Assembly: GCF_003731765.1 (NCBI RefSeq)
Contig: NZ_MOAL01000002.1
Coordinates: 682,001 to 746,000, forward strand
DNA from: Pseudomonas chlororaphis
GTDB taxonomy: Bacteria; Pseudomonadota; Gammaproteobacteria; Pseudomonadales; Pseudomonadaceae
Direction: 5' to 3'
Length of the DNA: 64,000 nucleotides
Part shown: positions 1-8,987 of the stretch, one piece after another
Numbering within the stretch: the stretch's first letter is position 1
How the letters are laid out: every line of letters starts with the position of its first letter
The notes under the pieces: generated by a model
The model's input: only the letters and a program-made list of their open reading frames with translations
Told to the model about the DNA's origin: nothing
The model's database searches: none
Translations under genes and position numbers: made by a program

Positions 1-2078
1 AGCGTCGGCCCTCCCATTACCTGTCCAAGGGCCGCGCAGAACTGGCGGAGCTGACCGACAGCCACATCCGCCTGCTGGCGCAGAACGGGGTGCTGGACGG
101 CCCGCTGACCGCCGCCGCCCTGGCCAGCCAGGTCAGCTACCGCGACTGGCAGCAACAGCCCACCCTGCAACCGATCGAGACCAACAAGGGCATCAGCGTG
201 GCGCGCAGCCGCCTGGCTGCCCTGCTCAATCGGCCCCTGTACGACCTGGACCGCCTCGACCTGTCGGCCACCAGCACCCTGCAGAGCGACCTGCAACGCC
301 AGGCCACCGACTACCTCAAGCAACTGGCCGACCCGGCTTTTGCGGCGCAGATCGGGCTGCTGGGCGAACGCCTGTTGACCCCCACCAGCACCACCCAGGT
401 GCGCTACAGCTTCACCCTGTTCGAACTGACGCCGGACGGCTCACGGGTGCGGGTGCAGACCGACAGCACTGACCAGCCCTTCGATATCAACGAGGGCAGC
501 AAGCTGGAACTGGGCTCCACCGCCAAGCTGCGGGTGCTCACCACTTACCTGCAGATCATTGCCGAATTGCACGGGCGTTATGCCGCACAAACGCCGGCAC
601 AACTGAAGAAAGTCGAGGTGGCCGAACAGGACCGGCTCAGCCGTTGGGCCGTGGATTACCTGAGCCAGAACAGCGACCGCGACCTGTCGAAAATGCTCGA
701 TGAGGCGTTGGATCGGACCTACTCCGCGAGCCCCGGCGAAGCTTTTTTCACCGGCGGCGGGCTGCATCGCTTCCACAACTTCCGCAATGAAGACAACGGC
801 CGTAACCCAACCCTGCGCGACGCTCTGCGTGAGTCCATCAACCTGCCGTTCATTCGCCTGATGCGTGACCTGGTGCGCTACAGCACCTACTCGGGAGACA
901 ACAACAGCGCCGAACTGCTCAAGGACGATGGCGACCCGCGCCGCCAGGAATACCTGGCCAAGTTTGCCGACCATGAAGGCACGTCGTTCCTTCTGCGGTT
1001 CTGGAAGAAGTACCGCAACAAAGACACCCAGGCGCGCCTGGACACCTTCCTCGACAGCATGCACCCGACGCCGATTCGCCTGGCGGCGGTGCATCGCTAC
1101 CTGCTGCCCGATGCCAGCCAGGAAAGCTTCGCGCGGTTTGTGCGCTCGCACCTCAAAGGCGCCAAGCTCACTGAAAAACTCACCGACGAGCGCCTCGACA
1201 AGCTCTACGCCAGTTATGGCCCCGGCGCCTACGACCTGCCGGACCAGGGCTACATCGCCAAGGTCCATCCCTTGGATCTGTGGCTGCTGGGCTACCTGCT
1301 GAACCACCCCGAGGCGTCCTTCAGCGAGGTGGTCAAAGCCAGTGAGTTCGAGCGCCAGGAGGTCTACAGCTGGCTATTCAAAAGCCGGCACAAGAGCGCC
1401 CGGGACAGCCGCATCCGCACCATGCTGGAGATCGAGGCGTTCCTCGACATTCACCAGCGCTGGCAGAAAGTCGGCTACCCGTTCGACCATCTGGTGCCGT
1501 CCCTGGCCACCGCCATCGGCAGCTCCGGGGATCGCCCGGCGGCCCTGGCGGAACTGGTGGGCACCATCCTCAACGACGGTGTGCGCCTGCCCACCTTGCG
1601 CATCGACAGCCTGCACTTCGCCGCCGACACCCCTTATGAAACCCGGCTGCTCAACGACCCGGACAAAGGCAAACGGGTGATGCCCGTGGAAGTGGCCAGC
1701 GCCCTGCGTTCGGCCCTGTCCCAGGTGGTGGATGCAGGCACGGCGAAACGCGTTTCCGGCAGCTTCAAGCTACCCGACGGCACGGCCCTGGCCATGGGCG
1801 GCAAGACCGGCACCGGCGACAACCGCATCGAAGCCATCGGCGCGGGCGGACGCATCCTCAGTTCGAAATCCATCAACCGCACCGCCACCTTTGTGTTCTA
1901 CATCGGCGAGCATCACTTCGGCACCCTCACCGCCTACGTACCCGGCGCCTCGGCCCAGGCCTTCAAGTTCACCTCGGCCTTGCCGGTGCAGGTGCTCAAG
2001 GGCATGGCCCCCATCCTTACCCCTTACCTGCAACCGGGCAGCAGCACCCAATGCTTGGGCAGCCTGGCACAACGCTGA
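1..2078 (+). CDS. Class A-type penicillin-binding protein, C-terminal part (5' end outside window)
   Basis: The reading frame is already open at the left edge (first full codon at base 3), so the start and the expected N-terminal glycosyltransferase (GT51) domain lie outside. The visible part carries the penicillin-binding transpeptidase signature. The active-site SxxK is STAK, about base 520. SxN is SIN in ESINLPF, about base 835. The KTG box is GGKTGTGDN, about base 1800. This predicts a periplasmic, inner-membrane-anchored enzyme that cross-links peptidoglycan. The long stretch between SxN and KTG is larger than in PBP1a/1b, which fits the Pseudomonas family usually named transglycosylase domain-containing protein. 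A GC hairpin at 2114-2135 follows the stop but lacks a T run. Family is sure, the exact cellular role is not. Confidence 0.85.
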   Translation, partial: RRPSHYLSKGRAELAELTDSHIRLLAQNGVLDGPLTAAALASQVSYRDWQQQPTLQPIETNKGISVARSRLAALLNRPLYDLDRLDLSATSTLQSDLQRQATDYLKQLADPAFAAQIGLLGERLLTPTSTTQVRYSFTLFELTPDGSRVRVQTDSTDQPFDINEGSKLELGSTAKLRVLTTYLQIIAELHGRYAAQTPAQLKKVEVAEQDRLSRWAVDYLSQNSDRDLSKMLDEALDRTYSASPGEAFFTGGGLHRFHNFRNEDNGRNPTLRDALRESINLPFIRLMRDLVRYSTYSGDNNSAELLKDDGDPRRQEYLAKFADHEGTSFLLRFWKKYRNKDTQARLDTFLDSMHPTPIRLAAVHRYLLPDASQESFARFVRSHLKGAKLTEKLTDERLDKLYASYGPGAYDLPDQGYIAKVHPLDLWLLGYLLNHPEASFSEVVKASEFERQEVYSWLFKSRHKSARDSRIRTMLEIEAFLDIHQRWQKVGYPFDHLVPSLATAIGSSGDRPAALAELVGTILNDGVRLPTLRIDSLHFAADTPYETRLLNDPDKGKRVMPVEVASALRSALSQVVDAGTAKRVSGSFKLPDGTALAMGGKTGTGDNRIEAIGAGGRILSSKSINRTATFVFYIGEHHFGTLTAYVPGASAQAFKFTSALPVQVLKGMAPILTPYLQPGSSTQCLGSLAQR

Positions 2079-2113
2079 CCCGCTGCCGACGTTAATCCCC
2101 AATGAATCAATAA

Positions 2114-2135
2114 CCTGGCGCAATCGAGCGCCAGG
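2114..2135 (+). terminator. Possible weak terminator hairpin after the PBP gene
   Basis: CCTGGCGC (2114-2121) and GCGCCAGG (2128-2135) form a perfect 8-bp stem with a 6-base loop. There is no T tract behind it, so intrinsic termination is uncertain. Confidence 0.35.
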
Positions 2136-2195
2136 CTGCCCCGCCGTCTCTCGTCGACCCTCAAGACCGCTGATCGCCAGCGCTTGATTTTTTAA

Positions 2196-2209
2196 TAAGA
2201 TATATCTTA
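2196..2209. promoter_or_regulatory. Probable PadR operator (14-bp perfect palindrome)
   Basis: TAAGATATATCTTA is a perfect palindrome 34 bp before the PadR start. It is followed at once by a related half-site, GTTGTATCTAA (2211-2221). AT-rich dyads of this kind are typical of PadR-family operators, and autoregulation of the padR-ferric reductase pair is the natural reading. Binding is inferred only from position and symmetry. Confidence 0.6.
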
Positions 2210-2242
2210 AGTTGTATCTAAACCAGACGAGAGAAAGAGAAA

Positions 2243-2827
2243 ATGAGAGAGCACCACCCCCACCACCCCGGTCATCGAGAACATGGCGACGGCCGTGACG
2301 GCTTTGAAAAACGCCCCGGTCGCGAACGCGGTGGACGCGGGCCCCGGGTTTTCGCACCCGGCGACCTGAAGCTGCTGTTGCTGGCCCTGATTGCCGAACA
2401 GCCGTGCCACGGCTACGACCTGATCCGCCAGATCGAAGGCATGTTCGATGGCGCCTACAGCCCGAGCCCCGGGGTCATCTACCCGACCCTGACCTTCCTT
2501 GAAGAAAGCGAAATGATCAGCGGCGATGCCGAAGGCGGCAAAAAGCGCTACAGCGTCACCGAAACCGGCCGTCTATCCCTGCAAGACCAAGCGATTGCCC
2601 TGGACGGCGTGCGTACGCGCATCGACGTCAGCAAACGCTCCCTGCGCGGGCACGATCGCCCGGCCGAAATCCACGAGGCGGTGCACAACCTGCGCCACGC
2701 CCTGCAACTGCACCATGGCCGCTGGAGCCCGGAGGAAATCCTCCGCGTACGCGACCTGCTGAACAACACGGCCAAAGCCATCGTCGATGGGCCGGCCAGC
2801 CAACCTGCGAAGGAGCAAGCTGAATGA
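2243..2827 (+). CDS. PadR-family regulator with His-rich N-terminus (YqjI-like)
   Basis: 194-residue transcriptional regulator. Residues 1-35 are low-complexity and rich in His, Gly and Arg (MREHHPHHPGHREHGDG). From about residue 40 comes the PadR winged helix, with typical motifs LLALIAEQPCHGYDLI and SPGVIYPTLTFLEE, then a short helical dimerisation tail. E. coli YqjI has the same plan: its His-rich arm binds nickel, and it represses itself and yqjH, a ferric-siderophore reductase. The downstream gene here is the yqjH-type reductase and overlaps by ATGA, so nickel- or iron-responsive repression of both genes is a strong inference. The ribosome site is the purine-rich GAGAAAGAGAAA just before the ATG. 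Confidence 0.88.
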   Translation: MREHHPHHPGHREHGDGRDGFEKRPGRERGGRGPRVFAPGDLKLLLLALIAEQPCHGYDLIRQIEGMFDGAYSPSPGVIYPTLTFLEESEMISGDAEGGKKRYSVTETGRLSLQDQAIALDGVRTRIDVSKRSLRGHDRPAEIHEAVHNLRHALQLHHGRWSPEEILRVRDLLNNTAKAIVDGPASQPAKEQAE

Positions 2828-3609
2828 CCGTAGATAACTCGCTCACCATTCACCGCGTCAGCCATGAGATCAAACGCCGCCGCCTGGAAGTATTGCGCGT
2901 GGTCGACCTGACCCCGCGCATGCGCCGCATTACCCTGGGCGGAGCAGAACTGGCCGGGTTTATCAGCCTGGGCAGCGACGACCATATCAAGCTGCTGTTC
3001 CCGCAGAACGCCGAGCAACAAGCCGCCCTGGAAACCCTGGCCCTGGGCTCCGGCAAGGACGGCGGTCCGATGCCGGCCATGCGTGACTACACGCCACGGC
3101 GCTATGACCTGGAGATCGGCGAACTGGACATCGACTTCGTGCTCCACGGCGACGGCCCAGCCTCGACCTGGGCCGAGCAGGCCAAGCCCGGCCAATACCT
3201 GCATATCGGCGGCCCCCGCGGCTCGATGATCGTGCCGGACATCTTCGACAGCTACCTGTTGATCGGCGATGAAACCGCCCTGCCGGCCATTGCCCGCCGC
3301 CTTGAAGAACTGCCGGCCGGACGCAAGGTCCTGGCGGTGATCGAAGTGCAGGACGCGGCGGAACGCCAGGAACTGCGCAGCGCCGCCGAGGTTGAGGTGA
3401 TCTGGGTCGAGCGTAATGGCGGCCAGCAGGACCTGATGAGTTGCGTGCGCGAGTTGCCCGTGCCGCAAGGCCGGCTTTACGCCTGGATCGCCACCGAGAG
3501 CAAAGTGTCGCGGCAACTGCGCCGGGTCCTGCTGGATGAGCACAAGCTCAATGAAGAGTTCGTCAAGGCCGCCGGCTACTGGCGCCTGGACAACAACGAG
3601 GAAGACTGA
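2824..3609 (+). CDS. Siderophore-interacting protein / ferric-chelate reductase (YqjH-like)
   Basis: 261-residue cytoplasmic flavoprotein of the ferredoxin-reductase-like SIP family. The N-terminal FAD-binding barrel includes MRDYTPRRYD, the RxYT/S-like FAD motif, around residues 85-95. It is followed by DFVLHGDGPASTWAEQAKPGQYL. The C-terminal NAD(P)H-binding half starts near LLIGDETALPAIARRLEELP and ends with YAWIATESKVSRQLRRVL. The family reduces ferric siderophores and releases iron inside the cell. Its ATG overlaps the padR stop (ATGA), so the two are translationally coupled and probably share the upstream palindrome as operator. Confidence 0.88.
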   Translation: MTVDNSLTIHRVSHEIKRRRLEVLRVVDLTPRMRRITLGGAELAGFISLGSDDHIKLLFPQNAEQQAALETLALGSGKDGGPMPAMRDYTPRRYDLEIGELDIDFVLHGDGPASTWAEQAKPGQYLHIGGPRGSMIVPDIFDSYLLIGDETALPAIARRLEELPAGRKVLAVIEVQDAAERQELRSAAEVEVIWVERNGGQQDLMSCVRELPVPQGRLYAWIATESKVSRQLRRVLLDEHKLNEEFVKAAGYWRLDNNEED

Positions 3610-3660
3610 TCCGGCGTTGCTCGGTGGGGGCTTTGAGGGCCCTCGCCGGCAAGCCGGTGC

Positions 3661-4326
3661 CTAGGGGGTTGGGCGTCGATGGCCGAGCCAGCGGTCTATG
3701 CCTAGCAGCACCAGCGACACCAGGACAAACCCCGCCAATATTCCCAGGGCATTGAGCAACACCTGGGGATAACCCAGCTTGTCCACGGCAATAAAGGGAT
3801 AGGGATACAACCCCAGCAAACGCCCCCGCAACAGCAGATAGGCGAAGTACAGCATCGGGTAAAGCATCCACACACCGATGTGCCGAAGCCGCAGTTTTCC
3901 CTTGGGTACGCAGCACCACCAATAGACCAGAAACAGCAGCGGCATCACGTCGTGCAGCAACTCATCCGCCAGCCACTGCCAGCCCTGGGGATGCCACAAG
4001 TGCCGCAGCAACAGGCTGTAGGCCAAGCCCACCAGCAGAATGCTCGCGGCAATCCCGCTGCTGACCCACGGCTGCAGAAAGAACTGCTGGCCACGGGATA
4101 TCCGCAGATTCAGCGCACAGGTCAGCACCGTCGCCACCAAGGTGTTGCTGAGCACGGTAAAAAAGCTGAAGAAGTTCACCAACCCACCCAGCAGGCTGGC
4201 ATCCGCGCTCCAACGCAGCAGCAGGATCAGGTACAGCTGCACCGTCAGTCCCAGCCAACCCAGAACCGCCGCCCCGGCGATCAGGCCGTGCTTGCCAGGA
4301 ATCGCTCGCAGCGCTGCGACACGCAT
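3661..4326 (-). CDS. Pr6Pr family integral membrane protein
   Basis: 221 residues with about six hydrophobic segments, for example LIAGAAVLGWLGLTVQLYLI, FFSFFTVLSNTLVATVLTCAL and the C-terminal NALGILAGFVLVSLVLLGI. The pattern FFTVLSNTLV and a central His (HLWHPQGW) followed by HDVMPLLFLVYWW match the Pr6Pr/FAR-17a-AIG1-like family, whose biochemical function in bacteria is unknown. The small VF530 gene lies 10 bp upstream on the same strand, so they are probably cotranscribed. Family call is good, function open. Confidence 0.75.
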   Translation of the reverse strand: MRVAALRAIPGKHGLIAGAAVLGWLGLTVQLYLILLLRWSADASLLGGLVNFFSFFTVLSNTLVATVLTCALNLRISRGQQFFLQPWVSSGIAASILLVGLAYSLLLRHLWHPQGWQWLADELLHDVMPLLFLVYWWCCVPKGKLRLRHIGVWMLYPMLYFAYLLLRGRLLGLYPYPFIAVDKLGYPQVLLNALGILAGFVLVSLVLLGIDRWLGHRRPTP

Positions 4327-4336
4327 TCGGCTGTCC

Positions 4337-4567
4337 TTAGACGGGGCGTTTGCCGCGCGCCAGTTTGATGTAGAGCTTCTCGACCTTTTCCCGGGCCCAC
4401 GGGGTCTTGCGCAGGAACGTCAGGCTCGACTTGATGCTCGGGTCGCTCTTGAAACAGCGGATATCGATGCGCTCCGCCAGGCCCGACCACTCGTAGTGCT
4501 CCACCAGCGCGTTGAGGATCTGTTCCAGGGTCACGCCGTGCAGCGGGTCGGTTTTGGGTTCGGTCAT
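4337..4567 (-). CDS. VF530 family small DNA-binding protein (DUF2132)
   Basis: 76 residues. The sequence [21 protein letters not shown], then [27 protein letters not shown], is characteristic of the VF530 family (structure solved for a Vibrio fischeri member; DNA-binding fold proposed). Full length for the family. It is the first gene of a two-gene leftward unit with the Pr6Pr membrane protein. No specific target or role can be read from the sequence. Confidence 0.85.
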   Translation of the reverse strand: MTEPKTDPLHGVTLEQILNALVEHYEWSGLAERIDIRCFKSDPSIKSSLTFLRKTPWAREKVEKLYIKLARGKRPV

Positions 4568-4754
4568 GCCAGGCCTTTTTGCGAAGAGAGAAACGGAAGC
4601 CGCGCACCTTAGCCGAGGGCATCGCCGGGTGGAAGGCTTGAGCCACAGTGAATCGGCACGTGCTCAATCAACTGTAGTCGCTGGCCATCCCTCAACGATC
4701 AGCGGTGGCGAAAAAGACCGGGTAAAAGTTCCTTCCTTTGAGACACAAAAGAGA

Positions 4755-4769
4755 TGTTATATTGTAACA
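4755..4769. promoter_or_regulatory. Zur-box-like palindrome upstream of the TonB receptor
   Basis: TGTTATATTGTAACA has inverted TGTTA/TAACA arms in an AT-rich context and resembles the Zur consensus (GTTATAnnATAAC core). It lies about 95 bp before the znuD-like start, where a zinc-repressed promoter would be expected. The site and spacing are seen in the sequence; regulation is inferred. The 4568-4863 gap holds nothing else recognisable. Confidence 0.65.
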
Positions 4770-4863
4770 ACAAACGAAAACCCATCCCCGTCCATGACAC
4801 CCCCGTGTCCAGCCTGTTTTTCGACTCACCGCGCCCTGCGCGTCGCTTGCCAAGGAATGACCG

Positions 4864-6903
4864 ATGTCCCTCAGCACTTCCCGCCCTTCTCGTTTTCTAC
4901 GCTGGCGCTTGACCCCGTTGTCCGCCGCTTTGCTCCTGGTTTCCCAGGCCCAGGCCCTGGAGCTGCAACCCCAAGTCATCACCGCCAACCCCCTGGGCAG
5001 CGAGCAATTGGCAGCGCCCAGCACCGTGCTCGAAGGCGATGAACTGACTCTGCAGCAACAAGGCAGCCTCGGTGAAACCCTCAATAGGCAACCCGGCGTG
5101 TCCTCGTCCTACTTCGGCCCCGGCGCCAGCCGGCCCATCATCCGCGGCCTGGACGGCGACCGTATTCGCTTGCTGCGCAACGGCGTCGGCGCCCTGGACG
5201 CTTCGTCGCTGTCCTACGACCACGCCGTGCCCCTGGACCCGGTCAACGTCGAGCGCATCGAAATCGTGCGCGGCCCGGCGGCGCTGTTGTATGGCGGCAA
5301 TGCCATCGGTGGCGTGGTCAACAGCTTCGACAATCGCATTCCCACCGCCGCCATCGAGGGCATCCACGGGGCGGGCGAATTGCGCTACGGCGGTGCCGAT
5401 ACGACCCGCAGCAGTGCCGGCAAACTGGAAGCCGGTGACGGCACCTTCGCCTTGCACTTGGACGCCAACTCCCGGCAGTTCAACGACCTGAAAATCCCCG
5501 GCTACGCCCGTAGCCGCCACGCTGCCGAGAGCGAAGACGGCGATGGCAAAAAAGGTCGCCTGGGCAACAGCGACGGGCGCCAGGACGGTGGCGCCGTCGG
5601 CGGTTCCTACACCTGGGATGACGGCTATGCCGGCCTTTCCTACAGCCACTACGACTCCAACTACGGCTCACCGGCCGAAGAGGCGGTGCGTATTCGCATG
5701 CAGCAGGACCACTACGCCTTCGCCTCCGAACTGCGCAACCTGCAGGGGCCCTTCAGCTCGATCAAGCTCAACGCCGGCTACACCGATTACCAACACCGGG
5801 AAATCGAAGGCGGCGAAACCGGCACCACCTTCAAGAACAAGGGCTACGAAGCACGGGTCGAAGCCCGCCACCAGCCCCTCGGCCCCCTCGACGGCGTAGT
5901 GGGCGCCCAGGTCAATCGCAACGAGTTCTCCGCCCTGGGTGAAGAAGCCTTCGTGCCGCAAACCGATACCAACAGCGGCGCGCTGTTTATCCTCGAAGAG
6001 CTGCAGGCCACCGAGCGCCTCAAACTCAGCCTCGGCGGCCGCCTGGAGCACACCACCGTAGACCCGGACAGCAAAGGCAACGAACGCTTCGCCCGGGCCG
6101 ACCAGTCCAGTAGCTTCACCGCCGGCAGCCTGTCCTCCGGCGCGGTCTATACCCTGACGCCGATCTGGTCCCTGGCCGCCACTTTGGGCTACACCGAGCG
6201 TGCGCCGACCTTCTACGAGCTGTATGCCAATGGCGCCCACGTGGCCACCGGCACCTATGAAGTGGGCGACGCCAAGCTGTCCAAGGAAAAAGCCGTGTCC
6301 AGCGACCTGGCCCTGCGTTTTGACAACGGCACCCACAAGGGCAGCGTCGGGGTCTTCTACAGCCACTTCTCCAACTACATCGGCCTGTTGGGCAGCGGCC
6401 GGACGTTGGACGAAGACGGTGAAGAAGATGCCAACGGTATTCCGGAATACACCTACTCCGGTGTGCGCGCACGTTTCGCCGGGATCGAAGCCCAGGATCA
6501 CTGGACCCTCGGGGAAAGCGCCTACGGCAAGTTCGCCCTGGAGCTGTCTGGCGACTACACCCGAGCCAAGAACCTGGACAACGGTGAAGCCTTGCCACGC
6601 ATTGCGCCGCTGCGCCTGAACACTGGGTTGCTGTGGGAACGGGATCGCTGGCAAGCCCGCCTGGACGTGCAGCACGCCGCCAGCCAGGGCCAGGTGCCCG
6701 ACAACGAAAGCGGCACCGACGGCTACACCACTCTGGGGGCCAGCGCCGGGTATCGCTTCGACATCGGCGGCAGCCAGTGGCTGGCCTTCGTCAAGGGCGA
6801 GAACCTGACCAACCAAACCGTGCGCTACGCCAGTTCGATCCTGCGGGACATCGCCCCAGCCGCCGGGCGCGGTGTGGAAGTCGGGTTGCGTACCACCTTC
6901 TAA
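4864..6903 (+). CDS. znuD: TonB-dependent outer-membrane receptor, ZnuD-like
   Basis: 679 residues. Signal peptide at about residues 1-33 (FLRWRLTPLSAALLLVSQAQA). The plug domain includes GSLGETLNRQPGVSSSYFGPGASRPIIRGL and VERIEIVRGPAALLYGGNAIGGVVN. A 22-strand barrel follows and ends in the aromatic C-terminal residue (EVGLRTTF) typical of outer-membrane proteins. A loop at about residues 210-245 is rich in His, Asp and Glu (SRHAAESEDGDGKKGRLGNSDG), as in zinc receptors of the ZnuD family. The Zur-like palindrome upstream supports zinc uptake under zinc limitation. PA0781 of P. aeruginosa is the comparable receptor. Another metal or haem substrate is not excluded. Confidence 0.8.
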   Translation: MSLSTSRPSRFLRWRLTPLSAALLLVSQAQALELQPQVITANPLGSEQLAAPSTVLEGDELTLQQQGSLGETLNRQPGVSSSYFGPGASRPIIRGLDGDRIRLLRNGVGALDASSLSYDHAVPLDPVNVERIEIVRGPAALLYGGNAIGGVVNSFDNRIPTAAIEGIHGAGELRYGGADTTRSSAGKLEAGDGTFALHLDANSRQFNDLKIPGYARSRHAAESEDGDGKKGRLGNSDGRQDGGAVGGSYTWDDGYAGLSYSHYDSNYGSPAEEAVRIRMQQDHYAFASELRNLQGPFSSIKLNAGYTDYQHREIEGGETGTTFKNKGYEARVEARHQPLGPLDGVVGAQVNRNEFSALGEEAFVPQTDTNSGALFILEELQATERLKLSLGGRLEHTTVDPDSKGNERFARADQSSSFTAGSLSSGAVYTLTPIWSLAATLGYTERAPTFYELYANGAHVATGTYEVGDAKLSKEKAVSSDLALRFDNGTHKGSVGVFYSHFSNYIGLLGSGRTLDEDGEEDANGIPEYTYSGVRARFAGIEAQDHWTLGESAYGKFALELSGDYTRAKNLDNGEALPRIAPLRLNTGLLWERDRWQARLDVQHAASQGQVPDNESGTDGYTTLGASAGYRFDIGGSQWLAFVKGENLTNQTVRYASSILRDIAPAAGRGVEVGLRTTF

Positions 6904-6928
6904 TCACCGCCCAACGCTCCGCCCTTTT

Positions 6929-7341
6929 GTAGGAGCTGGCTTGCCAGCGATGGCGTCCGTGAGAACGATGTCCGTCCCAAGGCCTATCGCCGGCAAGCCG
7001 GCTCCTACACCCATCACGCCCCACCCATCACACCACCTCGTAGGAGCTGGCTTGCCAGCGATGGCGTTCGTGAGAACGATGTCCGTCCCAAGGCCTATCG
7101 CCGGCAAGCCGGCTACTACACCCATCACGCCCCACCCATCACACCACCTCGTAGGAGCTGGCTTGCCAGCGATGGCGTCCGTGAGAACGATGTCCGCTCC
7201 AAGGCCTATCGCCGGCAAGCCGGCTCCTACACCCATCATGCCCCACCCATCAAGCCACCTCGTAGGAGCTGGCTTGCCAGCGATAGCGTTCGTGAGAACA
7301 ATGTCCGTTCCAAAGCCTATCGCCGGCAAGCCGGCTCCTAC
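6929..7341. repeat. Tandem array of four REPINs, exact 111-bp period
   Basis: Four copies of an 80-bp element lie at 6929-7008, 7040-7119, 7151-7230 and 7262-7341. Each begins GTAGGAGCTGGCTTGCCAGC and ends CGCCGGCAAGCCGGCTCCTAC, two inverted REP cores forming a REPIN. The copies are joined by a conserved 31-bp spacer (ACCCATCA...CCACCTC), so the unit repeats every 111 bp without indels. Copy 2 has GGCTACTAC in place of GGCTCCTAC. Single REPINs are mobilised by RAYT transposases in fluorescent pseudomonads. The identical spacers here imply local tandem amplification instead. The array fills most of the 477-bp gap between two converging genes. Confidence 0.9.
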
Positions 7342-7380
7342 AGGGCGAGGGCGTTCGTGAGAGCGATGTTCGTTCCGGGG

Positions 7381-8769
7381 TTAGCGGTAGCGCCGTGGGT
7401 CGGCGTCGATCAGGCTGGCCAGTTGGGTCAGGGCAAAGCGCAGCTCATCCTGGGTGGTGGGCGACATCAGCACCACCCGCACACAGCGCGAACTGACGCC
7501 GCGCTCCGCCTGGAACTGAGTCCCACTCATCACCAGCACGCCATTGGCCCGGGCCAGGGTGGCGAACTCATCGCCGGTCCAGGGCTCCGGTAAGGTCAGC
7601 CACAGGTGATAACTATGGGGCTGGGTCTGCACCTGCAGGCCGGCAAAGACCTCGCGGGCGATGGCCTGGCGCGCCGCCGCCTCGGTGCGCTGGGTTTGCA
7701 CCAGCTTGCGGTCCAACCCCTCGACAATCACATTGCTCGCCAACTGCGCCGTCAGGGGCGAGGGCATCCACACGCTGCTGCGCACCATCGAACTCAGGCG
7801 CGACAGCAACTTCGGCGGGCTGTAGAGATAGCCCACGCGCAACGCCGGCATGATCGCCTTGGACAGGCTGGTGAGGTACACCGAACGCTCCGGCGCGTAG
7901 GTAGAAAGCGGCTTGATCGACGGATCGGTGGCGAGAAACCCGTAGATGTCGTCGTCGATGATCAGGAAGTCGAACTCTTCGGCAATCGCTGCGATTTGCG
8001 CGCGACGCCCTGGCGACATGATCGCCGTGGTGGGGTTCTGGCAACTGGCGACGCACACCAGCAACGCCGGTTTTTCCCGCAGGCACTGCTCGCGCAGGGC
8101 CTCGGGAATCATCCCCTCCTCATCCATCGCCACACCCCGCAGGCGCCGCTCCAGGCCATGGGCCACGGAGAGAATGCCCGGGTAACTCAACGACTCGCAA
8201 AGCACCAGGTCCCCGGCATTGCTCAGAGCACCGATGGCCACCATCAGCCCGTGCTGGGCACCCGAGGTGATCACCACTTGCTGCCAATGGGCTTCGGGCA
8301 ACGCGTGCCGCAACCACTGGGCACCGGCCTCGCGATGGGCCGGGTGGCCGCCGTCCGGGGCATAGTCCAGGGCGCGACCGAAGTCGCTGCTGCGGGCCAT
8401 GCCCACCAAAGCACCCCGCAACCAGTACTCCAGGGTTTCGCTGTAGGGCTTGATGATCGACAAGTCCAGGGCTTCGGATTGCCCCAGGGACAGGGTCGGC
8501 GCGCTGGACCCCTCAGGCACCATCAGCGCCGGCTGCGCCAGCACATAAGTGCCGCGCCCCACCTCGCCCTGCACCAGGCCACGACGCTGGGCTTCGCTGT
8601 AGGCACGGCTGATGGTGCCGGGGGTGACGTTCAGGGTGACCGCCAGCTCCCGCAGGGTCGGCAGGCGATCACCGTCATTCAACAATCCGCTGCCGATATC
8701 CCGCGCCAGGGCGTCAGCGATGGACAGGTAGACCGGCTGGTTGAACTCGCTTAACTGGGGAACCCACAT
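7381..8769 (-). CDS. MocR-type regulator (GntR wHTH + aminotransferase fold)
   Basis: 462 residues from the ATG at 8769; further upstream in-frame codons lack a sensible ribosome site. Residues about 1-75 form a GntR winged helix (QPVYLSIADALARDIGSGLL, LPTLRELAVTLNVTPGTISRAYSEAQRRGLV). The rest is a class I aminotransferase-like domain with the PLP lysine in TSLSKAIMPALRVGY and with VASCQNPTTAIMS and FLIIDDDIYGFL. MocR proteins use PLP or its aldimines as effector and usually control the divergent gene, here a BenE-family transporter. Palindromes of related sequence lie in the shared promoter region. The effector and regulated metabolite are unknown. Confidence 0.88.
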   Translation of the reverse strand: MWVPQLSEFNQPVYLSIADALARDIGSGLLNDGDRLPTLRELAVTLNVTPGTISRAYSEAQRRGLVQGEVGRGTYVLAQPALMVPEGSSAPTLSLGQSEALDLSIIKPYSETLEYWLRGALVGMARSSDFGRALDYAPDGGHPAHREAGAQWLRHALPEAHWQQVVITSGAQHGLMVAIGALSNAGDLVLCESLSYPGILSVAHGLERRLRGVAMDEEGMIPEALREQCLREKPALLVCVASCQNPTTAIMSPGRRAQIAAIAEEFDFLIIDDDIYGFLATDPSIKPLSTYAPERSVYLTSLSKAIMPALRVGYLYSPPKLLSRLSSMVRSSVWMPSPLTAQLASNVIVEGLDRKLVQTQRTEAAARQAIAREVFAGLQVQTQPHSYHLWLTLPEPWTGDEFATLARANGVLVMSGTQFQAERGVSSRCVRVVLMSPTTQDELRFALTQLASLIDADPRRYR

Positions 8770-8844
8770 AGAGGCTGATGACCCTCGGCTGCGTTGAAGT
8801 GGGCCGGAGCATATCACAGGCCATCACTCGCCTTTTGCATCGAC

Positions 8845-8868
8845 TCAATCAGTGGATTGATTCGATTA
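8845..8868. promoter_or_regulatory. Inverted repeat near the mocR start (possible autoregulatory site)
   Basis: TCAATC (8845-8850) and GATTGA (8855-8860) form an inverted repeat about 80 bp upstream of the mocR ATG. It runs into TTCGATTAA, which resembles half of the palindrome at 8988-9005. This may be the regulator's own operator. Confidence 0.45.
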
Positions 8869-8987
8869 ACACGCACATGAAAAACCGCAGGCGACTCGAT
8901 AGATTTTTTATACCCCCTATAAATACTTATAAATCATCAAGTTAATTCCTCACAAAGAGCTTCAGAGATAAAACCAAGTCGAGAAAC

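Noticed and set aside
6929..7341. Regularly spaced repeats as a CRISPR array
   Set aside because: Repeat units are 80 bp with inverted REP ends and the 31-bp spacers are identical, while CRISPR spacers are unique; no cas gene is near.
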